This document shows, piece by piece, positions 8,526 to 20,065 of a DNA stretch of 64,000 nt. The stretch is from Arthrinium phaeospermum. Lineage: Eukaryota > Ascomycota > Sordariomycetes > Amphisphaeriales > Apiosporaceae. The translations under genes and the position numbers were made by a program. Within the stretch, counting starts at the first letter, position 1, and each line of letters begins with the position of its first letter. The stretch covers positions 2,108,001 through 2,172,000 of the forward strand of contig QYRS01000008.1 of assembly GCA_006503535.1 (NCBI GenBank). Reading direction: 5' to 3'. The notes under the pieces are model-generated. The model saw only the letters and a program-made list of their open reading frames with translations. It did not search any database and was not told the DNA's origin.

Positions 8526-10722
8526 ATGACCAAGATAATCACCTCACCCATGACCGACGCCAACGTCCTTCTGCAGCAACAGACGGCGGCCAGCGCTAGC
8601 TTGCAAGCCAACCTGGTCTGTCGCGTGCTCTTCGCCATCCTCGGGACGCTGCTCTGCTGGGTGCCCTTCAGCCTGCTCCTGCGCAACGGCGAGTTTGCCG
8701 CCGTGGTCTTCATCGTCGACGTGGTCATCACCAACTTCTTCACCATAATCAACTCCCTTCTATGGCGCAACGACTACTGGGGCCTCTGGTATGACGGGCA
8801 GGGCTGGTGCGATCTGCAGGTCTGGCTTATGGGTCCGATGCAGACCATCTACGCCGCCGCCGTCTTCGCCATCATGCGGCACCTGGCCCAGCAGGTCGGC
8901 ATGATGCGGGTCACTACCCTGTCGCCGCGGGAGAAGCGGCGTCGCAACTTGATCCAGGCCCTCATCATCTTTCCCATACCGATCGTCCAGCTGGCGTTCA
9001 CTTGGTTTGATCTGGCGCAGCGGTACATCATCGGCACGCTCGTCGGATGCTCCGCCACCTACGACAACAGCTGGCCTAAACTGTTTGTCTACACTGTTCC
9101 GCCTGTGCTTTTCGCACTCGGATCTGTGCCCTATGCTTGTCAGTAACAGCTTCCGCTGGATATCCCCTTTCCCCCTATCCGTTTTGCTTCCCTTAGTCGG
9201 CTATCTCCATTGGTGCTAACTACTTGTACAGTCTTGACCTGGAAGCGGTACCGCGCCATCTCGATGGCCAGTGCCGCGGCCCTGAGCACCAACAGCTCCG
9301 CCGCCTCGCGGGCCAACCGCACGCGGCGCCGCCTCTACCAGATGTCCCTGTCCATCCTGGTCCCCTACGTCCCGGTCATGCTGGCCTTTTTCGTCTACGA
9401 CGTCCAGGACACGGGCACCTTCAAGCCGTACGACTACTGGCGCATCCACCACGTCGACTCGCCCTACCCCTGGGACTCGGTCGTGCTGGTCCCCAGCTGG
9501 ATGGTCCCGTTCGCCGTGATAAATCAGCCGTGGATCCCCATCCTGACCACGATCCCCATCGTCCTGTTCTTCGGCATGACCCACGATGCGCTGGAAACGT
9601 ACCGCAGATACGCTCTGGCGGTGAGGTTGGATAAGTGCTGGCCGGCGCTGCGCGATAAGGGGGGACCCAATGGTCGCCGGAATGGGGGCAGCAGCAACGA
9701 TGACTCCAAGACGGGTCAGCAGAGGACTATCAACAATACAACGAGACGGACTACTACTACTAGAAGGTAATGTACCCAGTTAGAGTTAAAAGGCAGACCA
9801 CACGCTAACATCTACAAGTCCCACCAACCCCAACCCCATACACGACTTCGTCATGGAGGACTTCGCTGCCACCTCGAATGTCCCGGCCATCACTGTCAGC
9901 AGACCGCCCTCCGATCTACCCAATCGGCACCACGAAGCCATCGTCTCGGCCAGCGGGAACCCCACGGTCCCGCCCCGCGGCTCCTCGTCGCTCTCCATGG
10001 CCCGCCGTCCCACCATACCGCCGCGGGGCTCCTCGATCAGCCTCCGCCGGATGCTGGAGTACACTGTCCCTCCCCATCGCCGCGATAGGGTGCTGGCGCT
10101 CATGGATAGCTTGCCGCCGGATGTTGTTAGAGGCCGCGGGCAGAGTAGTGGTAGTGGTAACGATGATAACCGGGTCCAGGTCGAGGGGCTGGACCCAAGG
10201 GGCGGGGGAGGGGGTAGGAGCGACCTTGATTGGGAGACCTTTGCTGCGGGCTCGTCTCATCACCTTAATCTCGCTGACGACTTGGAACGCACCGAAAGTC
10301 TGCGCCCGTTTCCTGACTTGACGATCAAAGCCGCGGATAACAACAATAACAACAATGAGACCGCCAAGGATGACACTACTATTGACGATGGCAGGTGCAC
10401 AAGCCGCGCCTCGACTGCAAGCGGGGGGCCGCGGAGCATGAGCAAGGCTTCGAGCGAGAGGAGGTCCAAGGGCAAGAGCAAGGCCAAAGCCAAGGATAAG
10501 GGCAAGGGGAAGGCCAGGGCGACGACGGGCAGGGGGAGTATCTCCTCCAGCAGCTACGCCGATGACAACGAGGAGATCTCGACGCCGATGCTGTCGCTGC
10601 ACTACATGGAATCGGAGGATCCCGAGCCCCGGACGCCGGTGGCGGCGATGCCGTCTTCGGGGCTTCATGTCCAGAGGTCTGAACCCAGGTCGGAGATTGG
10701 GTTGCTGGTCACGCCACGTTAG
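8526..10722 (+). CDS. pre-1: STE3-type (class D) pheromone receptor, PRE-1-like GPCR
   Basis: Three exons, 8526-9138, 9232-9766 and 9819-10722, encode about 683 aa. The first ~325 residues show seven hydrophobic segments, at roughly 29-50, 57-80, 97-117, 144-164, 185-205, 243-262 and 300-322. STE3-family landmarks are the Trp-rich TM2-TM3 loop (NDYWGLWYDGQGWCDLQ), LTWKRYRAI after TM5, and NQPWIPILTTIPIVLFFGMT in TM7. It should sit in the plasma membrane, bind the a-factor-like lipopeptide pheromone, and signal through a heterotrimeric G protein in mating. About 360 residues of cytoplasmic tail follow. The tail holds an Asn/Arg/Thr-rich stretch and a repeated [T-x-PPRGSS] motif early in exon 3, and is otherwise low-complexity (Lys/Ala/Gly near 520-560). 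Intron 1 uses the less common GTCAGT donor. This is the only donor there that keeps frame. Confidence 0.93.
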
Positions 10723-11026
10723 GAGGTTAGGGCTAGGAGGGCTTGGCTGGCTGATTGGTTGTTTGTTTAGTGGAAGAATGCGAGCGCATAGATGCATGTG
10801 CATGTGAAGACTTATAGTATGCAGGGCGAGATTACGGGGGCAACCCCTTTCTTTTGTGGATTGGTTTTCTTTTGTACTAGATAGGGTTTCGTGGTATGTG
10901 TGGCCTATGCAGGCTACTTCTTCATGTTGATGATAATCGTTGATTACAGAACCCATATTTGGGCTCCTTTGTCCCCGAAGAGAAGTAGCAACACAGTGCT
11001 ATTGTTGAATTGGCTGTTCTTCTTTC
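10723..11026. other. Short convergent intergenic region
   Basis: 3' UTRs of the receptor gene and the MFS gene. Nothing else is seen. Confidence 0.6.
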
Positions 11027-13005
11027 TTACCCCTCAGTCCTCGCTCCAGCAGTACCCTGCCGCTGCCGCCGCCGCTGCCGCCATTCCATGCCCTTAACAT
11101 CCAGCACCCACAGCATCGCCGCCACCGTCCACCCCAGCCCGGCGAAGAGGACAAAGGTCCAGCCCGGGCCCATGCCGCCGCTGCGCAGCATGGGGTCCAG
11201 GAGCGCGAGCCCGGCGGCCGCCATTTCGCACCGGACGAGGTTGTTGGCGGCCTGGGCCGTTGCCGAGGCTTCGGGGTGCATGTCGACGAGCAGGGTGCTT
11301 AATCCCTGTAACGCAATGCAATGTCGGTCAGTCAGAAAGTGTAGAACGACATCAGGGGGAGGTTTGGTTTGTTTCAACAACAATGGAAAATGGCGGGGGT
11401 GCGTATACATACCGTGAATATGCCCTGCTCTGTGAGCCCGATGAAGAACTGGAGGACGAGCGGTGCGGCCATGTGCTTATGGTGTGGGTTTGTTAGTATT
11501 TGCTAGCTACTAGGTAGGGGATATGTAATGCAACAGGCTTGGACAAGACAAGGCCTCGAAAGGGGAGAAAAGAGAAAGAGCATGTTGTTGCTCTTGTTGT
11601 TGTTGTCGTCCTTACCGTTCTTTGCTGTAGCGACCAGCCGTACCCCAGAATGAAGAAGGAGCACAGCCCGACCGAGAACTTCATGCTCCGCAGACGAGCA
11701 TGTTCGATCGGGAAGCCCTCGAAGTCGTCGTCGCCTCTCGTTTTGTCGCCGGCCACCACACCCTGCTTTTCAGCGACATGTCGGTAGTCCCAGTCGAGCA
11801 TCCTGCCCGTGCCAAAGGCGGCGAGGGCGCAGGCCACGCCGAACGGCAGATAGGTCAGGCCCGAGACCAGGCCCGAGACGTGGTAGATTTCGGTGAACAA
11901 AGTGGAGAGGGAGGCCTGGAGGCAGGAGTAGATGGTGTAGTGGATGCCCACGCAGCCGACGACGATGGCCGTCCGGCGCTGCCGGAGCAGGAGGAGGCAG
12001 GCGAGGGGGTTGGGGAATGTTGAGGTCGACTTGGGCTTTTCTGGAAGTACGGATTGCCCCTGCCCCTGCCCCTCCGCGTCGTCATCAGAAGAAGGAGAGG
12101 GGATGGTGGTGGTGGTTTGCGGTGCCAGTACGGGTACGATTGCCCTGTATACTACGCCCCTGGGACGGACGCTTCCGTTTCCCACGATGGCCCGCGAGGT
12201 CTCGGGGAGGAAGAGGGCCATGGACAGCAGACAGCACGGGGAGATGATGGAGAGGAACCAGAAGATGGCTCTCCAATCCCATCGCAGTAACAGGAGGCCG
12301 CTGATGACGGGTCCGATACTCGGCGGCGTGTTGAGACTTTCGCGGGAAGAATCAGCAATTACATTGTGTAACAGGAATGGTGAAATTTGGTATAAGTAAG
12401 CACACATACAAGAAAGATATAATACCCGAGTAACCACCCCGTTCGGCAGGGGTAAAGAGATCTCCCAAGACTCCATAGGTCACCGAATATGTTCCTGTTG
12501 AGAAAGAAAGCATAGAAATCAGTACCTCAACTCGATTCCCAAGTACCTTCATATTCATATCAGAAAACAAAAGCATACCCGAGATCCCAGCACTCTGCAA
12601 CATCCGCAAAAAGAACAACAGCCCAAAGGATCTCTGCAGCGCCAGACCAATATTGGCGGCCACGTAGATTGTGAGCGTCGCGAGAAAGACCGGGCGCCGG
12701 CCCAGCTTATCGGCGGCGTTGCCGACCAGGGCCGGGAACACGCCCGACATGATGAGGTACGACGTGACGGTCAGGTTGATCTTCTCGACGCCGACGCCCA
12801 GGTCGGCGGCCAGGGCCGGGATGGCAGGGAAGTAGATGAAGCTGCTCAGCGAGGAGAACCAGCCGGCGAACGCGACGACGGCGATGATCCAGCGTTTCTG
12901 CCAGGGCTGGAAGGCCGAGTATGGCGGCGGCTGCGGCACGGTCGAGGGGTCGGGCGGCTGTGGTCCCGTGCCGTTCACGAGGCCGGTGTCTTGTGGTTTG
13001 GCCAT
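11027..13005 (-). CDS. MFS transporter, DHA1 (QDR-type) drug:H+ antiporter family
   Basis: Five minus-strand exons: 13005-12579, 12494-12410, 12336-11616, 11475-11413 and 11305-11027, giving about 524 aa. An ATG at 13005 gives MAKPQDTGL. In-frame ATGs at 13023 and 13035 are alternatives. After a Pro-rich cytosolic N-terminus, the first hydrophobic segment is WIIAVVAFAGWFSSLSSFIYF. MFS motif A is GNAADKLGRRPVF after TM2. Further family marks are the TM5 region AGISGTYSVTYGVLGD with TPAERGGY, then LNTPPSIGPVISGLLL (motif C-like) and LPETSRAIVGNGS before the central loop. The C-terminal half has the late helices LVLQFFIGLTEQGIFT and LVDMHPEASATAQAANNLVR. Such proteins export drugs or metabolites across the plasma membrane. 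Substrate cannot be read from sequence. Splice sites are canonical and restore motifs that the unspliced frame breaks. It is divergent from the fructosamine-kinase gene. Confidence 0.88.
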
Positions 13006-13462
13006 ACTTACTGTAATTCTCATTGGAGTGTGCATTATTTGGCAGTAGACTTCTCCAGCCTCGTAATGATTGACTGATGAACAAAGAGCCCCTGGTTCGC
13101 TACCCAAGACTGGGGCCCTTGGCACCGTTCCACTTACACGATCACCTTCTTATTCTAGACCATTGCCGTTATCTTTCTTGCCCCCTCAAGATACTTGAAA
13201 GCGGTACCATGTGATGCCGATAGTTTGTGCCGCCCTTTCGGAATGTCTGGGCTACGTGAGGAGAAGGTTACCGACTGCTTGGAATGGATACCCACTTCGT
13301 ACGGCTAAAGACCAACGAGGAACGATGTGTTGCCGCTGATGGTAACGCAGGGGGCTGCATCCTTGGTATATGTAGTATTAAAGCAAACAACCCCTCATGA
13401 TATAGATAAACTGGTCATTTTGCAGTTTCTTTAGTACTGGAAGACCATTCTTGAAGCTGAGC
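13006..13462. other. Divergent promoter between MFS and fructosamine-kinase genes
   Basis: 457 bp with no gene. Both flanking ATGs point outward, so the two genes could be co-regulated. No recognisable regulator site was identified. Confidence 0.55.
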
Positions 13463-14672
13463 ATGGCTACTGTTGCTATAGGGGAGGGCCCTAAGGCACT
13501 AGAAGTTCCGGGCATCACAGTGCCAACTCACCAAGGCAACTTTCCTCTGGACGCTGCGGTTATAGAGGGTAAGACCTATTGTCGTGAGCAGGCCCCATAT
13601 AGGTACCAAATTGACATCAACATTCCACAGCTCTGCCCCCAGGGGACACACTCATATCCGCCGAACACCACGGCAAATCCGCCTGGTCCAGCACCGCCAA
13701 AATCACCGTCCGGAAACAGGATGGCAAGCCGCACCAATACTTCGCCAAGATAATCGCCGGGGACCTGGCCGAGGCCCGGACGCTCGGGGAGTACAGCTGC
13801 ATGCTGGAGCTGTGGAAGACCGTGCCCGGCCTCGTGCCCAGACCCCGGGCCCACGGCCGGTGCCACGGCGTGGAGGCTTCGTACTTTGTCAGCGATTACG
13901 TGGAGATCGACCACCGCCCGCCCGAGGCCGCCAGGCTGGGCGCGGGGATGGCCGAGCTGCACCGGGCGAGCAGGTCGCCGACGGGGCTGTTTGGGTTTCA
14001 TGTCACTCCGTATGACGGGAAGCTGCCCCTGGTTGCTGATTGGGACCCGTCGTGGGTATCGTTCTTCGGGAAGCTGCTGAAAGGGGTCTACCAACACGAC
14101 ATCCGTGTGAATGGTCACTGGGAGGAGCTCGATGATGCCATGGATTTGGTTTTGTCCAAGGTTATTCCGCGACTCCTCGGGCCCCTAGAGGAGGACGGGA
14201 GGGCCGTCAAGCCCTGTCTTATCCACGGCGATTTGTGGGAGGAGAATATCGGAACTGAGCCCCGTACCGGCGAGCTGTACATCTTCGATTCCAGCGCTTA
14301 TTACGCTCACCATGAAAGTATGTATGCACCATCGATACAACGAGCTAACCGTTGTTCTCCTTATGCAAGACGCCCCCGACGTGGAGAGAGATCGCTAATC
14401 CCGGTTTGCCAGTGGCCATGGGAATGTGGCGGGTGGACCACCATAATATGGCGGATGAGGAGTATCGCAACCAATACTTCATGAACTATGAGCCCGACGA
14501 GCCGGCAGAGGACTGGGATGACCGGAACCGCCTCTATGCCGTCAAGGAGCGGATCATGTATTCGGCGCATGTGCCGGGCGCCAAGGCGAGGGCGCAGGCG
14601 TTGGAGGACATGCTGTACTTGATTGAGCGGTATGCCACGGAAGAGCCTCCACCTCAGTCTACGAGTTTGTGA
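13463..14672 (+). CDS. Fructosamine-3-kinase / ketosamine-3-kinase family protein
   Basis: Exons 13463-13568, 13631-14317 and 14413-14672 encode 350 aa. It belongs to the FN3K family, with an aminoglycoside-phosphotransferase-like fold. Landmarks are IEALPPGDTLISAEHHGKSA near residue 35, a likely ATP-anchoring Lys in QYFAKIIAGDLAEARTLGEY, the metal/catalytic motif CLIHGDLWEENIG near 234 and IFDSSAYYAHHE as the second Asp motif, then MGMWRVDHHNMADEEY. FN3K enzymes phosphorylate ketosamines on glycated proteins, which makes the adduct unstable and repairs the protein. Some fungal members have unproven substrates. The last intron has two candidate acceptors. AG at 14368-14369 leads to an early stop (ending APDVERDR). 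AG at 14411-14412 restores the family's HHEMxxGMWR pattern, and I use that one. The length matches the family (~300-350 aa). Confidence 0.88.
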
Positions 14673-15271
14673 TGGCCAAGTTTTTGATGTGTTGTTTCTT
14701 TGGAATCGCAAAGATTGTTTATGTGGTAGTTTGTCCAGCATGGACTGTAGGTCAAGGGAAACTCTCAACCAACACGTTCTGTTGCTCGGTATTGCGCTTG
14801 TATAAGCTGTTTCCTGATCAGTGCGTCGTCCCGACAACTCGATCCTGTACTTGCGTTTATATAGTCAATGTAATCTCCTCAAACGCAGAAAGTGGCAGAC
14901 TTCTGATATTTATTCCGTTGCGTATATGCACCTCGCCGGGAGAGGATATTCTTGTATCTGGCCCATCATTGGGTCACTGGAGGTTAGGGGACCCCCCGCT
15001 GTGGTACCCGAGTACTTGTCCCTGTACCGCTACCCCACGTCTCCACCAACCCTTCCCGAGAGCGCTGCAAGCGTAGAGTCAAGCGACCTTAGCTGCCGAT
15101 CCTAACGACGTCAATTCGTAACTGACTCTGGCTTCGAGAGCTTGCCCTTTTTCTTTATCTCCCCCCTTCTCCCCAAACTCTGCTCGCGATCCTCGTAAAC
15201 AAACTCTCAACAAACCCCTCCAAGCTCTCCAAACAGGGTCGACGACAAAAACAGCAAGTCGACTCGCCATC
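14673..15271. other. Intergenic between two plus-strand genes
   Basis: 3' UTR of the fructosamine-kinase gene, then the promoter and pyrimidine-rich 5' leader (CTTTATCTCCCCCCTTCTCC near 15150) of the next gene. Confidence 0.55.
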
Positions 15272-16715
15272 ATGGGCGACCGCGTATACGCCAAGCTCGA
15301 CCATGAGAACCATCTGCTTCTCGTAAGTTGCGCCCTCTCTCTCCCCTAGCTAGCCAAGAGATTCCTGCCCGATAAGTTCACGATCCGACTGACCCGCGCG
15401 CGCGCACAACGCCCAACAGGACCAACCCCTCCTCCGGCTCCCCTTCGAGCTCCTCCGCAAGAACTTCCGATCGGCCCACTTCGAAGTCGAGCGCGATGGC
15501 TCCTTTGTCAAGAACACGCTGAAAGACACGGCGACGTCGGCCATGAACGGCAAAGCGAGCCCCGACGACGTGCTCAAGTCGCTCGACAGCATGCTGGCCC
15601 GCATGAAGGGCGTCAAGCGCAAGCTGTCGGGCTTCGCCGACGAGGAGGCCCGCCTCTACCGCCACGAGCAGGCCCGCGTCCGCCACCTCGCCGAGCTCTA
15701 CGACATGCACAGCACCGAGGACGTCAAGTACGAGCACTGGAGCCGCACCCGCCTCGACCGCCTGCTGGTCGACTACCTGCTGCGCTCCGGCTACGGCACC
15801 AGCGCCCGCATGCTGGCCGAGGAGCGCGGCATCGGGGACCTGGTCGACGTCGAGACGTTTGAGACCATGGGTCGGATAAGCCAGTGCCTGAGGAACGGCA
15901 GTGTCGCAGAAGCTCTGGCCTGGTGTACGGCCGGCGATATCAAAAAGGAGCTGCGGAAGATGGACGTAAGTTTAGCAACTTAGCCTTCATTGGCGCACCC
16001 ACAATCTTGAGGTACTGCGAAAAGTATGGTACGGTTCATTAACATTCGACGTCACACACACACACAGAGCAACCTAGAGTTCGAGCTACGGTATCAGCAA
16101 TACATCGAACTAGTCCGGCCCTACACGAAAACGAAGCTCGCGGAAGCCATCAAGCACGCCCAGAAGTACCTCCACCCCTACCGGACCTCGCACCCCAAAG
16201 AAGTCCGCCAGGCCTGCGGCCTCCTCGCCGTGCCGCCCCAGCGCGCCGCCAGCTACCCGGACTACCGGGCCCTGTACTCGCCGTCGCGGTGGGAGATGCT
16301 GGCGGAGCTCTTCACGACGACGCACAACACGCTGCTGGCCCTTCCGTCGATCCCGCTGCTGCACATGGCGCTGTCGTCGGGCCTCTCGGCCCTCAAGACC
16401 CCGGCGTGCCACTCGTCGCACCCGGCCTCGCTGGCGGCGGCGCCCTCGCACGCCACCAGCCTCAGCCTCGCCAGCTCCGTCTGCCCCATCTGCAGCACCG
16501 AGCTCAACGAGCTGGCGCGCGCCGTGCCCTACGCCCACCACACCCAGAGCCACGTCGAGCACGACTTGTTGTTATTGCCCAACGACCGCGCCTACGGCAA
16601 GGCCCGCCTCGAGGAGTACTCCCGCAAGGCCGGCCTGCCCGAGGGCCAGGTTAAGGACCTGCGGACGGGGCAGGTCTACCCGGCCGAGCAGCTCAAGAAG
16701 GTCTTTATTACGTGA
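15272..16715 (+). CDS. fyv10: GID/CTLH E3 ubiquitin ligase subunit Fyv10/Gid9 (MAEA)
   Basis: Exons 15272-15322, 15420-15965 and 16068-16715 encode 414 aa, typical for the family. After an N-terminal helical region comes a LisH motif at about 129-160 ([20 protein letters not shown]), then CTLH at about 165-235 ([36 protein letters not shown]), a CRA region, and a C-terminal RING-Gid domain from about 338 with [20 protein letters not shown]. With its partner RING-like subunit, Fyv10 forms the catalytic core of the GID complex. That complex ubiquitinates gluconeogenic enzymes in yeast and regulates other targets in other fungi. Introns 1 and 2 carry CG-repeat and CA-repeat tracts just before their acceptors. 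Exon 1 has only 17 codons but is in frame and begins [17 protein letters not shown], a good family N-terminus. Confidence 0.95.
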
Positions 16716-18492
16716 TTGGTCTTGTTGTTTGGCCGGGGGTGGTGGTGCAAACGAATACAGGCAGCGTGAAGATTGTGTCGTATGGGATGCGCTGCACCAA
16801 CAAGTTCCTCACTTTACAATTTGATTTTTCTTTTTCACACGTATAGCGGCGTTACGGAAACTTCCCAGGGCAGCCTCTTCTAAGAGGGAGGGCAGGGGAC
16901 GGAGTTTATACGGTTACACACGATTCTTGAAAGGCAACAGGGGATGACACACACTCTCATCGCAATGGCGTTTAGGCGAAGATCAAAGGGGGACAAGGGG
17001 CATTCTATCTCGGCGTTTTGTTTCTAGCTACTTATTTATTCCGCCTTTTCTTCCCTCTTCTTCCCTTTGGTTTGACGATTTTTGTATGTCAAAGGGGCAC
17101 GATGTAGCCCTAGCGCGTGTAGAGTATGTTTAAATGGCATTATTACTCTGGCGAGGAACGAACAGTTAATCACAGGCTTTTGCAAGTTTGAATCATGATG
17201 TCTATGTTCACTTGCTCTTATTTAAAACTTGCTCGGGGGTGAAGCCGTCCATGATTTGGTCCGAGATGGACAGCCAGTCAGTCCGTCCTGAGAGAGGGGT
17301 AGATATGTTCCTACTCATCTGGTTCAGGGGGTTACCAAAGAACCTTTTCCCAATTTACATACTCTGAGCCTGCTTGCTGCTTGCTGTTCGAGGGCCAGCT
17401 GTCCATATTGGAGGGAGAAGCTTGTTCCCACACCAGTCACTGCCAAGAGCAGTCGTACAGTATCTAGGTATATCTCCAGATGGGCAGAGATGGCCTTAAT
17501 AAAAGCAGGCCGAGAAATAAACCTGCCTGCCTGCCTGCCTGTCTGTTAATATGTGGTTTGGTATTAGATACTAGTTACCCCTGAATAAATACCAGTTATA
17601 CACAACCAATCCCAGTAGCCAATAACCATATTGAAATCACAATGCACGCCCCCGTATAGAAAGGAAAAAGGACGGTACCAGATACACCATTCGCCACGAT
17701 CCATACCCAAACAGAGCCCAAATCCCAAGTAGATAGATAGGGAGGGGTAGTAGGATAAAGACAGAAGATGAAGCCATGTAAAGATCTGGTGGGAAAGCAT
17801 CATCATCAGCTTGCCTTTCACCATCCATCCAACTTCAGAAGAACCAGATCGACCACCCCCGGCCGCTTCAGAGCAACAAATCAGCACATCACATGACTTC
17901 CGCCAAAAGCCTCATATCACCAGCCACTCCATAGAGAGACAGACAAAAAGACAAGAGAAGAAAGATCAAGCAGAGAGAAAAAAAAGTAGTAAAAGCCGCT
18001 GAAAAAGGACGTTATATTCACAACTCCATCCCCCGCCTCCCCCTTTTCCGGACCGCTGATGTTTAGGGCCTCCCCAATGGGCCCTTCCCAAACAAAAAAC
18101 AGCCCAAGATCAAAAGGGCTGGCCAGCTAGCAACAACCGCTTTAATTTCCTTCCGCCTCAAATCCCCCATTTGCCCTGGGAATTTCATTTCACACACCTA
18201 ATGGTACATACACATATGCTGCTGCTCTTCTTCTTCTCCGCGCTGTCTCTTGCCAAATAAAATTCAGTAATCGTTGTTTTTAGGGTCTTTTCCTGCCAGC
18301 AGCAGCAGCGATGCCTCTTTGCGCTGCCTCCGCGTAGCTGAATGGAGGAGGCTTGCGATCAGGCTTGCGATCAGGCTGGCCACTATCCCCGCCTTGATCC
18401 GCAACACGAGGTTTGCAATAATCCTCGCCTACCTCCCACGAATATCCACGCGACCCCCGCGGGCGATGGATCAGGGTACCTTGGTTCTTATA
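16716..18492. other. Convergent intergenic region, 1.8 kb
   Basis: Between the stops of fyv10 and caf1. It holds AT-richer 3' UTR-like sequence, a (CCTG)n tract at 17522-17546, and a 12-bp direct repeat (GGCTTGCGATCA) at about 18349 and 18361. The minus-strand 107-codon frame at 17564-17887 has no recognisable features. Confidence 0.55.
17522..17546. repeat. (CCTG)n microsatellite
   Basis: Five CCTG units followed by TCTG. Confidence 0.85.
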
Positions 18493-20065
18493 CTATCTCC
18501 CTTGCAGGTAAGACCCAAACGCCCCGAAGACACCGACACCGTTACCGGGCGTCATGGCGTGGAAGTTGTTCCCATTCGTGTTATGCGACTGCGCCGCCGC
18601 CGGCGTCGTCACCAGGTTTACGCTAGCCGTACTGGGCGTGCTCGGACCGTTCGTCGCAGTTCCTCCCCCGTTACCTTGCTGGGACTGTTGGTTCTCCTTC
18701 TCGCTGTTGGCCATGTCCCTAGCCGTGAACAGCGGCAGGTTCATCGTACCGCCCACAGATAACCCCCAAATCTTGCCTATATGGTCTGCCGAGATGTCCC
18801 CGTTGAAGATCTTCTCCCTTATTTGGAAGAAGATCTTTCCTGTCAGAAGACTGTCGCTGGCAGCTTGGTGTGCGGTGCCGACACGCTTGATCTTCATGGA
18901 AGCAGCTGTAGACTCCAACCCCGATTTCTGCTCGAATTGTTGTAAAATCTCATTTGCCGACGGGTCGTTGGGGGTAAGGCGACCAAGCGAGTTTAGCTTG
19001 ATGGCGTATTTCATCAGGTGTTTAACGTCATATGTCGTCGGGAACCAAATCTTCATCAGATGGTCGAACCGCGTGCCGTCGTTGGGAAGCTCCTGGTCCA
19101 TGAGACACTTGGTGAAGTAGCCAAAGTCGTATCCACCATGAAACGAGAGCCATTTCACTTCCTCGAGGCCAACCAGGCCGGACGTCGTCATTAACGTAGC
19201 AAACTCGTTCGACACGATGCCCTCTCGCTCCAGCCGATCGAAATCTATTCCGGCATCACGCAGAGATTCGATCGAGCTCTGGTTCGCCATATCCTTGTTT
19301 ACATCGAAGCGGAAGTTGAACTGCCACGCGATCGGCAGGTTGCCGTGGGTTGCGAAGTATTTCCTAATGAGCGGTCGCTTCTGCAGCATTTCCTGAGTGG
19401 GTTTGCTGGGCGGCGTCTCTCCCTTCTCGTTGAACAAAGCTATGCCCACCTGGATGATCTTAAGCATGTCGACATTGACTCGTAACGTCTGGTAGTGGTA
19501 ATCGCTCTTGTCGATAAAGTTGCCCATAGGCCGCCCGACGATACCGGGGAACTCTGTGTCCTGTTGGAGGGGTGTACCGTTAGCCTACCGCACTCCACCA
19601 CAGCCAGAAGCGTTCGTTGCTCACCATAGCTACATATTGGTAGTCGTCAATCAACTCCCGCAAGAGACCGATCTCGTCCTCCATGTTGTGGCGCCAAACG
19701 TCTCGTATACGGCTCTTGTTACCACCCGCTTGTCGTGTCGATTGGTCGCCGCCCATGGCATGGGATTGCTGGTGAGGGTGCTGCTGTTGTTGTAGTTGCG
19801 CGGCGTGGGCGAACCCCATCCTGGCGGCATGGCTGTTGAGCCCTGTCTGGTCACCACCCACACCGAAGCCTGCGTTGGCACCCATCCCCGATCCTAGCCC
19901 GATCCCGTTTGCGGCGCCAAAGGCACCGAGCTGGGGGTTGGTCAGGTAGCCCTGAGCCAGCGACGGCGGTTGGTGAGATTGGGAGGGGTGCGAGGGGAAC
20001 TGGTGTGTATAGGGTGAGATGGTCGGTGGCCCATTTTGGAACCGCTGGGGAGCTGGAGGAGGCAT
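18493..20065 (-). CDS. caf1: CCR4-NOT deadenylase subunit Caf1/Pop2
   Basis: Two minus-strand exons, 20065-19625 and 19560-18493, encode 502 aa. The first ~115 residues are Gln/Pro/Gly/Asn-rich (with QLQQQQHPHQQ) and likely disordered. The catalytic DEDD-type nuclease follows: IRDVWRHNMEDEIGLLREL, then DTEFPG at 148 (first catalytic Asp and Glu), LSFHGGYDFGYF (Asp about 292), YDVKHLMKY (Asp about 325) and HQAASDSLLTG (Asp about 383). It shortens mRNA poly(A) tails as part of CCR4-NOT in the cytoplasm. The intron has donor GTGAGC, a GGCTAACG branch point and acceptor CAACAG. The C-terminal ~100 residues are again Asn/Gln/Thr-rich. The stop at 18493 follows AFGSYLQGR. An alternative C-terminus through another intron is possible but not needed. 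Confidence 0.95.

Noticed and set aside
9916..10956. 346-codon minus-strand ORF opposite the receptor tail
   Set aside because: Overlaps the low-complexity tail exon in reverse; no domain.
12490..12525. Short GTACTG...CAACAG intron (31 bp) in the MFS gene
   Set aside because: Too short for a fungal intron. Using the upstream GTATGC donor gives an 84-bp intron and restores the conserved AGISGTYSVTYG motif.
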